A DNA stretch of 64,000 nt. Source: Cryptomeria japonica. Lineage: Eukaryota > Streptophyta > Pinopsida > Cupressales > Cupressaceae. Under the pieces are notes generated by a model. It ran no database searches. It was not told the origin of the DNA and saw only the letters and a list, made by a program, of their open reading frames with translations. The stretch spans positions 401,541,889 to 401,605,888 of the forward strand of contig NC_081408.1 in assembly GCF_030272615.1 (NCBI RefSeq). Direction: 5' to 3'. This document shows, in pieces, positions 11,903 to 21,660 of this stretch (the first letter of the stretch is position 1; each line of letters begins with the position of its first letter). The position numbers and the translations under genes were made by a program.

Positions 11903-12078
11903 GGTTAGGAATGCTCCATTTTCAAGCATTCCTAACCCAAATTTATAACCTCAAAAAGAGAAGGGTAGGATTTATCCAAAATGGAGCATCTCTAACCTTC
12001 CTTTCTTACCTTGTGTGGGCTCGCTTTATGAGTTACATAAAAAGGTTAGAAATGCTCTGTTTTGGAGCACTCTTAACC
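11903..12078 (+). repeat. Three tandem hairpins in the 5' LTR of element 2
   Basis: Inverted repeats lie at 11903-11937 (12-bp perfect stem GGTTAGGAATGC), 11963-11997 and 12044-12078. All share a left arm like GGTTAGGAATGCTCC and a right arm like GGAGCATTCCTAACC. They have counterparts in the 3' LTR. Open frames crossing them are products of the repeated arms, not genes. Confidence 0.8.
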
Positions 12079-12199
12079 TTTTTCACAGGACAATGAAAAT
12101 TTGATGGAGGTGGCTCGGCTTCGGGCTCCACTCAAGTTGTTTTAATCATGAGGATCGAGGACAAAACTAGCTCGAGATTGAATTAAATTGAGGTGATGC

Positions 12200-13310
12200 T
12201 TCAGATGTGCCTGTTCAAGGCAAGATATGTTGAGAAGGCTTATGTACTGTTTGCGGCCATACCCCAATGGAATATTGTTTCATGGAATATTATGATCGCA
12301 AGGAATAGAAAAATGGATTTGTTGAAACGAATGCAAAAACTTTGAAGCAAATACAATTAGCGGGTGTAAATCTATCTTCCACAACCTTAACCTGCACCCT
12401 CTCTGCTTGCACACCAATATGGAAGCTTTAGAACCAGTCATGAGGCTTCATCAAATCATAATGGAAAGGTGACTTTAATTAGATATTCTACTTGGAAAGG
12501 CTTTGGAAACTATTGATGCAAAATGTGAAGCACCGAGCCAAGCACATAATTGTTCAACAAAATGCCTTAGAAAGGTATACCTCATAGACCACAAAGATTG
12601 CAGACTGTGCACAAAATGAGATGTTGAAAAAGCTTTAGGAATTGTCAAAGCAAATGCAGTTCGCAAGCTTATAACTGAAGTCCACAACCTTTCCTAGCAT
12701 ACTTCTCGCCCATGCCAAAATGCGTGTTTTGGAGCATTGAATAGACGTCAATCAAAGAATCATGTGAACTATTTAACACAATGCTTCAAAGAGATAAAGT
12801 TTCAAGGAGTGAAATGAAAAGATTGCAGGAAATGCACAAAATGGATTTCTTGAAAACGCTATAGAAACTATCAAGCAAATGCAATTGGCAGGTGTAAGGC
12901 CGAATTCCACAACCTTTGCAAGCATCCTTTCAGTCTATGTAAAATGGGAGCCTTTGTAATAGGTTATAAACATCCACCAAAGCATAATACAATTCGGGAT
13001 TTTTGTCAGATTCTATAGTTGGAAATGCTCTGGTAAAAATATATGCAGATTTGGAATCATGGACAACACACTCGAACTATTTGAAAGAATGTCTCAATGA
13101 GATGTCATTGCATGCAATGCAAGGTGTGGATATGTAAACAAGTCACATGAACGGTTTCGATAGAAATCCTCCTGCAAGGAAATTGGCATCTCATGGACTA
13201 GAAAGATAGCAAAGATTGTATAATGTCAGCTTAGTACTTCTAGAGACATAAAAGCAAGATGCCAAACTATATGACAGAATGCCCCGAAGTGATGTCATCT
13301 CATGGTTATG
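12200..13310 (+). pseudogene. Captured PPR gene fragment inside the 5' LTR
   Basis: Pentatricopeptide-repeat proteins bind organelle RNA. Translated segments in shifting frames match plant PLS-class repeats: VEKAYVLFAAIPQWNIVSWN (about 12229-12288), QIQLAGVNLSSTTLT, then NGFLENAIETIKQMQLAGVR (12840-12899) followed by PNSTTFASILS, MDNTLELFERMSQ-stop-DVIACNA (13064-13126) and AKLYDRMPRSDVISW (~13261-13305). The order (helix pair, P-x-x-x-T-F, then ELF-x-x-MP-x-x-DVxxWN) is that of successive repeats. Many stops and frameshifts make it non-functional. The same relic lies in the 3' LTR, so it was part of the LTR when the element last transposed. No organelle target can be inferred. Confidence 0.8.
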
Positions 13311-14272
13311 ATTATTGCAAAACATATGAGAAATAGGGTATTAATGTATGTAAACTACATAAATATAGACCAAAATTCGTGAACTGTTGGACAAAGAGCC
13401 TCAAAGAAATGTGATCTCTAGGAATGTAAGCTTTGTGTGAAGTGTGAATGAAACTTCAAAAGTAAATAACTATTTACTAAAAAATGCAAGTAAAGTTTAT
13501 GAAGTTTTGAAGAACTTCCAAAATGTCGATGAAAGGAAAATCATAAAGCACCATCTTGGAGGAGTTGTTTAAAGTGCCAATCAAAATATAATGGTTATGA
13601 TTCTTGAAAAGTGAAAATCTCTTCAAATGTTGGTGAAGAAGTTGGTAATAGTTATCGAGTGATAATACTTGATATTCATAAGTGGCCTACGTGTGAAATG
13701 TGAAGATGTTGACAATGCATGACGAGAACTAGACCAAATACAGAGAGGAGATAATTTTGTGACTAGAATGAAAGTGGATAGAGTTATCTCTGACAGGAAT
13801 GAATGTGCATATTTCAAATAGAAGCTACTCCAAATCAAAGAAGACCACCTTTATTTCAGAATATGTTTGATGCAAAGGATTGATGGATTACTACATCATA
13901 CACACAATGTGCATGCCCAAGTGTCATCAAGAGAGATGTTGGTGATATGATTATGAGATCAGATGAAGTGGATGAAGGTGGATAAGTGCCTCAGCATAAT
14001 TCAAGAATTGAATTTTCATCAAAATTGCAAGCTTGAAATTGTCTTTTTTGAAAAGGTGACTTATGTCACTTATTGTAATTAAAGTTGAATTACAATCTTT
14101 ATTTTTGTAAAAGTTAGGTAAATCCTAACTTATCTTCAAAAAGGTAGTTAATCTAAGCATTGGCTTAGGTAGTTATCCTAAGTAGGCACTTAGGTAGTTA
14201 TTCTAAGTGGATAATTAGGGTAGTTATTCTTAGTGAGGCAAGGTGGTTACAAGTAGTTATTTTCTCAAAGCC

Positions 14273-14280
14273 TATAAATA
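14273..14280 (+). promoter_or_regulatory. TATA box of the element 2 LTR
   Basis: tataaata within cctataaatacaagg lies about 670 bp before the LTR end, a usual place for the U3/R border of a long LTR. The 3' LTR has the weaker ctttaaatatagg at the same place. Confidence 0.6.
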
Positions 14281-14955
14281 CAAGGCTATTTGTAATGTAA
14301 AGGGGGACTTTTACAGAGGGAAATACTCTACAGAATTTTGTAGAGGAACTAAGTGAGAACTTTTGATATTCATACCTTTGTACTAAGGGGTTTTTGAACT
14401 TGTATATTTTCAAAAAGAATAATGAAGAATGCATTGAGTTTGTGTGTCTTAAATGTATTCATGAGTTATTGTTACTAATTTCTCGTATGTTGAATTAGTA
14501 ATCCCTTTATGTATTGGTGAAATCTATTGATGAAACACATCATTCAATGGTATCTTGACTTGCATGTGCTAGTACAACCTATCTCTTCATATGTCAAGGT
14601 TTATTGTACTTATTTCATCATTGTTGCATGACTAACCTATTTGGTGGTAACTCCTTTTGTAATTGTTATCATTTATGGAATCCTACTTGGTATTCGTATG
14701 TCTTCTAATAGGGTTTTTGTTATTAATCTTATTTAAGTTCTATGTTTTCTCCTTTATGTACTTTCAGGTTAAAAGTACAAAAAAATCCTAAATATACCTA
14801 TCATACGAGGGAGCTTCTCCTCTCAAACGCAAAGGAAGATTGTGGTTTTACTCCAATCTCTCCAACTGTTGGAACGTTTGTCACTGCTCATCCGGCAAAC
14901 AAGGTCAGTTTAAGATAAAGGACCACAGTGACAAATCTATTTACCAATAGATTTT

Positions 14956-14973
14956 TGGCGACTCTGCTGGGGA
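14956..14973 (+). other. Primer-binding site of element 2
   Basis: tggcgactctgctgggga begins TGG and follows the LTR end. It resembles binding sites I know from Ogre/Tat elements. The tRNA is not assigned. Confidence 0.7.
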
Positions 14974-15068
14974 GCAAAATACCAGTGTGTTTTGTTCCTC
15001 AGAAATTGTAAGGTACCTTCTTCAAAATTAAGGTTGGTGACTCTGTCTGAAAGATCAAATTTAGAACA

Positions 15069-17056
15069 ATGGTTTGGTACATCAGAAAGTTGGAAAGTGA
15101 CAGTGAAAGTGACGATGAAGACTATATATATCAAAAGAAACAACTTCCTGATGAGCCCATACAAGTCAAATTCTTCAAGAGATTTTATGGTGGCATGCAG
15201 TTTACTCCTGATAAGATTCATCCCTCTTTATGTCAAGTGTTACAAGATATTGAAGAAAAGGATGGAAAAGAGATTGATTTTCTTTCTTGTGATCATTTAC
15301 CTAAATCAACAACATTCAAGAAAGATGAAGACAAAAGTGATCTTTCTCCTATACCAATTGCTCAACAGAATTGAAGTCTTGATAATCCTGAACAAGTCAA
15401 CTTCTTAAAGAGTTTCTACAATGGAAGGAAACTTGATCATCATAAAATTAATCCTTCTATACTCCAGACTCTACAAAAGATTGAGGAAAAAGATGGAAGA
15501 GAGAACCAATTTTTTTCTCGTGATTGTATTCTTGAATCAACACTGGATAATAATGAATTCTCCTCCAACTATTTCTCAACAAAATCAGATTCTCAAAGAT
15601 TCACATATCAAGTTTTTGAAAAGCTTCTATGGAACTAGGAAACTTGATCATGACAAAGTGCATCCTTCTCTGCTTGAAACATTACAAGAGATTGAACAAA
15701 AAGAAGGGAAAAAATTATTTTCTTGAAGATTTGCACATTCCTGATGAGATGTCTTGTGATCCAAGTTTTGAAAAAGATCCATCACATTATGCATGTGTTG
15801 AGGAAGATGAAGTCATATCAATTCACAAGGATACATGTCAAAACAAAGATAAAAAGAAAGTGTGTGAAGAAGAAAAAGAAGATGGTGTTGGAGCACGTCA
15901 TAAGTATTGCAATGAAGAAATATTTCATCAACCTAAGAACAAGGAACTTGAAGAAGAGGTATCAAGTGATTTCAAGTCTTGTTTGCAGCCCCAACTTGAA
16001 AATAATGATGAAGTCATGCATGAAGAAGAATCCCCTATAGTCTTCATTCCAACTTGGTGTCTCAATTCTTCTAATGATGACTTTCTATGTGGTCAAGATA
16101 TTCTCATTCATCCATCACTAACAGTTGAAGATGAAAACTTTCCCGAGGAAATCAAAGGTATGATACCTAGTGGACAACCTTGTATGGATATGACCAATGG
16201 AGACTCAACCATAGGTAAAATTTTGCAGACATATTCTTTATCTTCAAAAATGGAGACCTTTACTGAACTTCTAGATCAGCCCTGAGTGAAATAAGATGAA
16301 CCATCAAGCATCCACTCTTTATCATACATGCCACCTGAGTATGAAGTTTTCAAATTTCATGAAGAGTGTGATGAAGACGAATCATTGGGACAAGAGAACA
16401 CAAAAAGTAATGCAGATGTCTATGAGTAGGTTGAAAATGAAATCTATGTAGGTATATCAACAAATCTCCCTATCTTGATGGAATTACAATCTATGTCTTA
16501 TGAGGTATTCAAGGCTCAAAGAAATCCTCTTTTTGAATCTTTAGATCAAGAAGACACCCCTATATAAGAGGATAGTTTTGGGAACTGTACCAAAAATGCA
16601 GAGATAAATGGGGTAATGGATGATCTAATGAAAGATCCCAATGAAGTCACCCCTCACAATGTGTGTATCTTAGATTGGTGTTTAAAGGCTTCAAATGATG
16701 ACTTCTCCTATGGTGAAAGTGTGTACCTCAATCCTTTGTTTTCAGATGAGTGTATTTCTATAGGTGATTTTCAAGTTGATACTTAAGAACAGGATTTGAT
16801 GGTTGTGCCTACACAAGTTTCTTCACGTCACAAGCTATATGAAGGTTGTCTTATTCATGGGTTAATGTTTTTCAATCCAAATCATCAAAAGGATCTTCAG
16901 ATAGAGAAGGTTGATATGCTTAACATGTTATCGGAACACATAATCAATATCACAGAAAGTGATACCCAAATCTTTCAAGAGAGCCTGCAGATTTATGATG
17001 AGAGATGGTTTGTTTGGTTCATTGCTCAAAGATATTTCTCATCTTATACATGTTGA
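15069..17056 (+). pseudogene. Internal ORF region of element 2 with a triplicated motif, unknown function
   Basis: I do not recognise this protein. It starts MVWYIRKLESDSESDDEDY and is acidic and Lys/Glu-rich. A motif of about 38 residues occurs three times, at about 15165-15290, 15396-15515 and 15609-15720: VKFFKRFYGGMQFTPDKIHP, VNFLKSFYNGRKLDHHKINP and IKFLKSFYGTRKLDHDKVHP, each followed by SL/SI, a Leu-rich turn and IEEKDGK-like residues. From 15629 a single frame runs to 17056 with about five stops. In it a second motif is duplicated, WCLNSSNDDFLCGQDILIHP (~16057) and WCLKASNDDFSYGESVYLNP (~16676). No zinc knuckle, protease or polymerase motif is present. It may be a remnant gag-side protein or an element-specific protein. 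Confidence 0.5.
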
Positions 17057-17380
17057 TCTTGCCAATCTATTGATCTTACAGGTGTCACATGAATCCACGC
17101 CACTTTTTCGCAAAGGTGCCAATTTCTCTCAACCTATGAAGAGTTTTGTATGACAATCCTGGAGAAGTTTAAGATGGGCTTTGCCTACCATGTACATATT
17201 TAGTTAGAAGTTTTTGTTGTGTTCATCCCATTTTTGGTTTGTGTCTAGTTTCTCTAGCTATTACCTATGTTGTTTCCTCTTTGACTCTCTTGCCCAATGG
17301 ATAGTGCACTAGCCTGTGAAACCAGAGATTTTGTGTTCATCCTATGTCCTTTACAGTCCTTATCCCCAGTTAGAGCCAAT
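17057..17380 (+). other. 3' untranslated end of element 2's internal domain
   Basis: No gene is seen. A clear polypurine tract is also missing just before the LTR start at 17381; the adjacent bases are ccagttagagccaat. Either the tract has decayed or the true LTR border lies a little elsewhere. Confidence 0.4.
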
Positions 17381-18000
17381 TGTTGTCCCATATTTGACAT
17401 ACCCAAAATTTGAACTTCAAATTGGTCCCAATATTAAGTGAAGGCCCAAATAAGTGTCTATGCGTAATGAGTGAGCATGTGATCCAATGTTATTGTCAAT
17501 CAAAATGTGAAAAATGGATAAGTTTTGAAAACTACAAAGAATTGAGGGAAATCTCTTTTTAGACATTTCCTAAGCATCATTTTGTACCATAGGACCAATT
17601 TTTGCTTGAACCCAGTTCACAGTTTGCCATATTTTAAACTTTCAAGTTTTGATGTCCCTTGCTCTAAAAAAATTAAAATCCATCATCCTAGGTATCTTCA
17701 TGAGTAATAAATGATGGTATTTTCTCATTTCCCTACCATCAACATGTGTTTCAAATTTCAGAGCCTAACTCCTTATCATTTAAAAGTTATGGCGGTTTTT
17801 CCTAAATTTAGGTATTAAATTTTAATGGGAAATATTTAAATTATTTTTCAAAAATAATTTAGTATTTTAAATTGGTTTCTATATTTCGTATTGAGATCAT
17901 TTTGGGGGGAAATTTTATTTAAAATACCTCTCATCTCCCTTTCTCCTAATTCCTGGTCAATGGCTCCTAAAAGTCAAAATCATAACCTTTGAGAGATTAA

Positions 18001-18176
18001 GGTTGGGAATGCTCCATTTTTTAGCATTCCTAACCCAAATTTATAACCTCAAAAAGAGAAGGTTAGGATTGCTCCAAAATGGAGCATCTCTAACCTTCCT
18101 TTCTAACCTTGTGTGGGCTCGCTTTATGAGTTACATAAAAAGGTTAGAAATGCTCTATTTTGGAGCATTCTTAACC
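18001..18176 (+). repeat. Three tandem hairpins in the 3' LTR of element 2
   Basis: Counterparts of the 5' LTR hairpins lie at 18001-18035, 18061-18095 and 18142-18176. The middle one is better paired here (GGTTAGGATTGCTCC against GGAGCATCTCTAACC) than in the 5' LTR. Confidence 0.8.
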
Positions 18177-18289
18177 TTTTCATAGGACAATGAAAATTTG
18201 ATGGAGGTGGCTCGGCTTCGGGCTCCACTTGAGTTGTTTTAATCATGAGAATCGAGGAGAAAACTAGCTCAAGATTGAATTGGATTGAG

Positions 18290-19410
18290 ATGATTCTTTA
18301 GATGTGTTTGTTCAAGGCAGGAGATGTTGAGAAGGCTTATGTACTGTTTGTGGCCATACCACAACAGAATATTGTTTCATGGAATATTATGATCGTAGGG
18401 AATAGTAAAATGGATTTGTTGAAATGAATGTAGAAACTTTGAAGCAAATATAATTAGCGGGTGTAAATCCATGTTCCACAACCTTAACCTGCACCCTCTT
18501 TGCTCGCACACCAATATGGAAGCTTTAGAACCAGTCATGAGCCTTCATCAAATCATAATGGAAAGGTGACTTTAATTAGATATTCTACTTGGAAAGGCTT
18601 TGGAAATTATTGATGCAAAATGTGAAGCACCGAGCCAAGCACATAATTGTTCAACAAAATGCCTTAGAAAGGTATACCTCGTAGGCCACAATGATTGCAG
18701 ACTGTGCACAAAATGGAGATGTTGTAAAAGCTTTAGGAATTTTCAAAGCAAATGCAGTTCGTAGGCTTATAACTGAAGTCCACAACCTTTTGCTAGCATC
18801 CTTCTCGCCCATGCCAAAATGTGTGTTTTGGACCATCAAATAGACATCAATCAAAGCATCATGTGAACTATTTAACACAATGCTTCAAAGAGATAAAGTT
18901 TCAAGGAGTGAAATGAAAAGATTGCAGGATATGCACAAAATGGATTTCTTGAAAACGCTATAGAAACTATCAAGCAAATGCAATTGGCAAGTGTAAGGCC
19001 GAATTCCACAACCTTTGCAAGCATCCTATCAGTCTGTGTAAATGGGAGCCTTTTTAATGGGTTATAAACATCGACAAAAGCATAATAGAATTCGGGATTT
19101 TTGTCAGATTCTATAGTTGGAAATGCTCTGGTAAAAATATATGCAGATTTGGAATCATGGACAACGCACTTGAACTATTTAAAATAATGTCTCAATGAGA
19201 TGTCATTGCATGCAATGCAAGGCCTAGATGTGTAAACAAGTCACATGAACGGTTCTGATAGAAATCCTCCTTCAAGGAAATTGGCATCTCATGGACTAGA
19301 AAGATAGCAAAGACTGTATAATGTCAGCTTGGCATTGCTAGACACATAAAAGCAAGATATCGAATTGTATGATAGAATGCCCCGAAGTAATGTCATTTCA
19401 TGACTGCGAT
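18290..19410 (+). pseudogene. Captured PPR gene fragment inside the 3' LTR
   Basis: Same relic as in the 5' LTR, with some sites closer to the PPR consensus: GDVEKAYVLFVAIPQQNIVS then WNIMIVGNSK (~18320-18411). The two copies have decayed separately; for example TGG in one LTR against CAG in the other after IPQ. The two together could be used to infer the captured gene's family. Confidence 0.78.
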
Positions 19411-20520
19411 TATTGCAAAACATACATGAAATAGGTTATTAATGTATGTAAACTATAGAAATATAGACCAAAATACGTGAACTGTTGGACAAAGAGCCTC
19501 AAAGAAATGTGATCTCTGGCATTGTAAGCTTTGTGTGAAGTGTGAATGAAAGTTCAAATGTAATTAATGGTTTACTAAAAATGCAAGTAAAGTTTACGAA
19601 GTTTTGAAGAACTTCCAAAATGTTGATGAAAGGAAAATCATAAAGCACCATCTTGGAGGAGTTGTTTAAAGTGCCAATCAAAATATAATGGTTATGATTC
19701 TTGACAAGTGAAAATCTCTTCAAACATTGGTGAAGAAGTTGGTAATATTTATCAAGTGATAATACTTGATATTCATAAGTGGCCTACGTGCAAAATGTGA
19801 AGATGTTGACAATGCATAACGAGAGCTAGACAAAATACAGAGGATATAATTTTGTGACTAGAATGAAAGTGGATAGAGTTATCTCTGACAGGAATGAATG
19901 TGCATATTTCAAATAGAAGCTACTCCAAATCAAAGAAGACCACCTTTATTTCAGAATATGTTCGATGTAAAGGATTGATGGATTACTACATCATACACAC
20001 AATGTGCATGCCCAAGTGTCATCAAGAGAGATGTTGGTGATATGATTATGAGATCAGATGAAGTGGATGAAGGTGGATAAGTGCCTCAACATAATCCAAG
20101 AATTGAATTTTCATCGAAATTGTAATTTTGAAATTGTCCTTTTTGAAAAGGTGACTTATGTCACTTATTGTAATTAAAGTTGAATTACAAGCTTTTTTTT
20201 TGTAAAAGTTAGGTGAATCCTAACTTATCTTCAAAAAGGTAGTTACTCTAATGGCTTAGGTAGTTATCCTAAGTAGGCACTTAGGTAGCTATTCTAAGTG
20301 GATAATTAGGGTAGTTATTCTAAGTAGTAAGGCTAGGTGGTTACAAGTAGTTATTCTAAGTGGATAATTAGGGTAGTTATTCTAAGTAGTAAGGCTAGGT
20401 GGTTACAAGTATTTATTCTCTCAAAGCCTTTAAATATAGGCTATTTGTAATCTCAAGGGAGACTTTTATAGAGGGAAAAACTCTGCAGAATTTTGTAGAG
20501 GAACTAAGTGAGAACTTTTG

Positions 20521-20739
20521 ATGTTCATATAGATTAAATCCTTCGTCTTGGTGTAGTCTAGTCACTGGTATTGCTTAGACAAATCTGAGAGCAAGTTTAT
20601 ACTCACATCTTTTAGAAGGCAATAGGTCAATTTGTTATGGCTTTTATATACATGATTATATTTGTCTAACCATGCATGCAATGATTTATTGAAGTGTTTG
20701 TGCCTTACAACTTACAGATTATCACTTTTTTCACACACA
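20521..20739 (+). repeat. Right fragment of the 3' LTR of element 1
   Basis: It aligns base for base with 151-370 and ends with the same cacacaca. It joins element 2's LTR at a short stretch of shared sequence (ttttgatgttcata against ttttgatattcata). Confidence 0.8.
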
Positions 20740-20740
20740 T

Positions 20741-21235
20741 AGTAATTGCCTTGTTTGTAATTAGTTTGGTCATATGGCCAGTCAATGCAGAAATAGGATT
20801 ATCAATACTGCTTCATCTTTTACCAGTCAATGTTTCAAATGCAATAAATATGGTTATAAGGCAAATGTATGCAGAGTGATGAATAATTTTCAAAATAGAA
20901 GAAATGTCAAATGCTATGCATGTGGAATGTTTGGACATATTGCTAATCAGTGCAGAATAAGAAGAAAATAGATGAATTTTAGGCCTATGCAAAGAAATGT
21001 TGTTTGCTATGCTTGCAACAAATTTGGTCACATTGCAAAGTATTGTAGAAGCAGAAATGTGAATAAGAGAGGTCCACAAGAGAAGAATAAAAATGATAAG
21101 CCAGATGAGAAGGGTAAAGCTAAAGTTGAAGAGATCAGAGATTAGATGAAGAAGACGTGGGTTAAGAAGACTGATTCAAAGGTAGGAAGTGGGTCTGCAC
21201 CTGATTCCGGTGTTGGAAACTCATCCGATAACTAA
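20741..21235 (+). pseudogene. Zinc-knuckle end of gag, element D
   Basis: Four CCHC knuckles lie in one frame: CLVCN-stop-FGHMASQC (20747), CFKCNKYGYKANVC (20831, His changed to Tyr), CYACGMFGHIANQC (20912) and CYACNKFGHIAKYC (21005). Then come charged residues with MKKTWVKK (matching MNKTWRKK in element C) and the end GVGNSSDN. In-frame stops include TAG in knuckle 1 and after RIRRK. The knuckles imply RNA binding in the particle. The N-terminus is cut off by element 1. Confidence 0.8.
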
Positions 21236-21660
21236 GCTAAGGAATCCAACCTTAGGGAGATATTTTCATGAAAAGCTTAAAAATCTCATGTTGAAGATTT
21301 GTACCTAGTTTCGCCATGATGCAGATGACTATTTGTTGATTATAGATTCAGTGGAAGATTTTCCAGAACTATTTGATGATCCACAAAAGACTTCTTGAAG
21401 ATTTGTCAGTATGCAGGGTATTTGGAAGGGTTAGCGTTAAAAGCATTTATTATACCTAAAATTCATTTATTTTGTGAATAAAAAGCAAATCAACCTTTCA
21501 TTTCTCACTTTGCATTCGAAGCAAGAAAGAAGCAAAGCGAAAAAGAGAAGAATCTCCAGAGATTCAGAGCAAATAGAAGATTCATCATCTGATCTTGCAT
21601 CCAGTTGAGAGGTATTTAACGCTTGACTCCTTTTTTAGTTTGAAGCTTGAATTTTCAAAT
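21236..21660 (+). promoter_or_regulatory. Spacer between gag and second ORF of D, with decayed TATA-like box
   Basis: No gene is seen. The part gttaaaagcattt (about 21436-21448) and the following ttctcac and gcaaagcgaaaaagag match the spacer of element C, where the same place reads tataaaag. It could be a relic internal promoter. Confidence 0.4.

Larger units (their letters stand above)
11283..14946 (+). repeat. 5' LTR of element 2 (~3.66 kb)
   Basis: It starts TGTTGCCCCATATTTGACAT and ends near ttacca at 14946, ten bases before the primer-binding site. Its first ~3.1 kb aligns throughout with 17381-20520, with scattered substitutions and small indels. It contains three tandem hairpins, a PPR gene relic and a TATA box. 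A typical plant LTR is several-fold shorter. Confidence 0.85.
11283..20520 (+). mobile_element. Pol-less LTR retrotransposon, LARD-like ('element 2')
   Basis: Two long direct repeats (11283-14946 and 17381-20520) flank only 2.4 kb that starts with a primer-binding site and has no gag or pol motif. It must have used enzymes from another element, perhaps a Tat/Ogre-type one given its binding site. It sits in the 3' LTR of element 1. Its own 3' LTR lacks the last ~588 bp and joins element-1 LTR sequence directly, so no target duplication survives on the right. Confidence 0.85.
17381..20520 (+). repeat. 3' LTR of element 2, missing its end
   Basis: It starts TGTTGTCCCATATTTGACAT and follows the 5' LTR to the base equivalent to ~14358, then changes into element-1 LTR sequence at about 20520. 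Near 20260-20410 it has an extra tandem copy of a ~65-bp gtagttattctaagtgg block compared with the 5' LTR. Confidence 0.85.
1..20739 (+). mobile_element. Ty3/gypsy LTR retrotransposon, Tat-like ('element 1'), split by element 2
   Basis: The order is LTR end, primer-binding site, long leader, gag, protease, G-patch spacer, RT, RNase H, second RNase H of the archaeal type, integrase, 3' UTR, then LTR pieces. The second RNase H before integrase and the lack of a chromodomain point to the Tat lineage. The left LTR starts outside the window. The 3' LTR is in two pieces, 11195-11282 and 20521-20739, around element 2. The right piece matches bases 151-370 closely, and both stop matching just after a cacacaca tract, which fixes the LTR end. 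Every domain carries stops or frameshifts, so the copy is dead. Confidence 0.85.

Noticed and set aside
11911-12096. Open frame MLHFQAFLTQ and its copy at 18003-18185
   Set aside because: It spans the three hairpins; the repeated peptide words come from the repeated arms, and the frame has no codon-level support.
11278-20751. tgcct before element 2 (11278-11282) and at 20747-20751 as a target duplication
   Set aside because: The right tgcct lies in the first zinc knuckle of D, eight bases beyond the end of element 1's LTR; element 2's own end is missing, so the match is best taken as chance.
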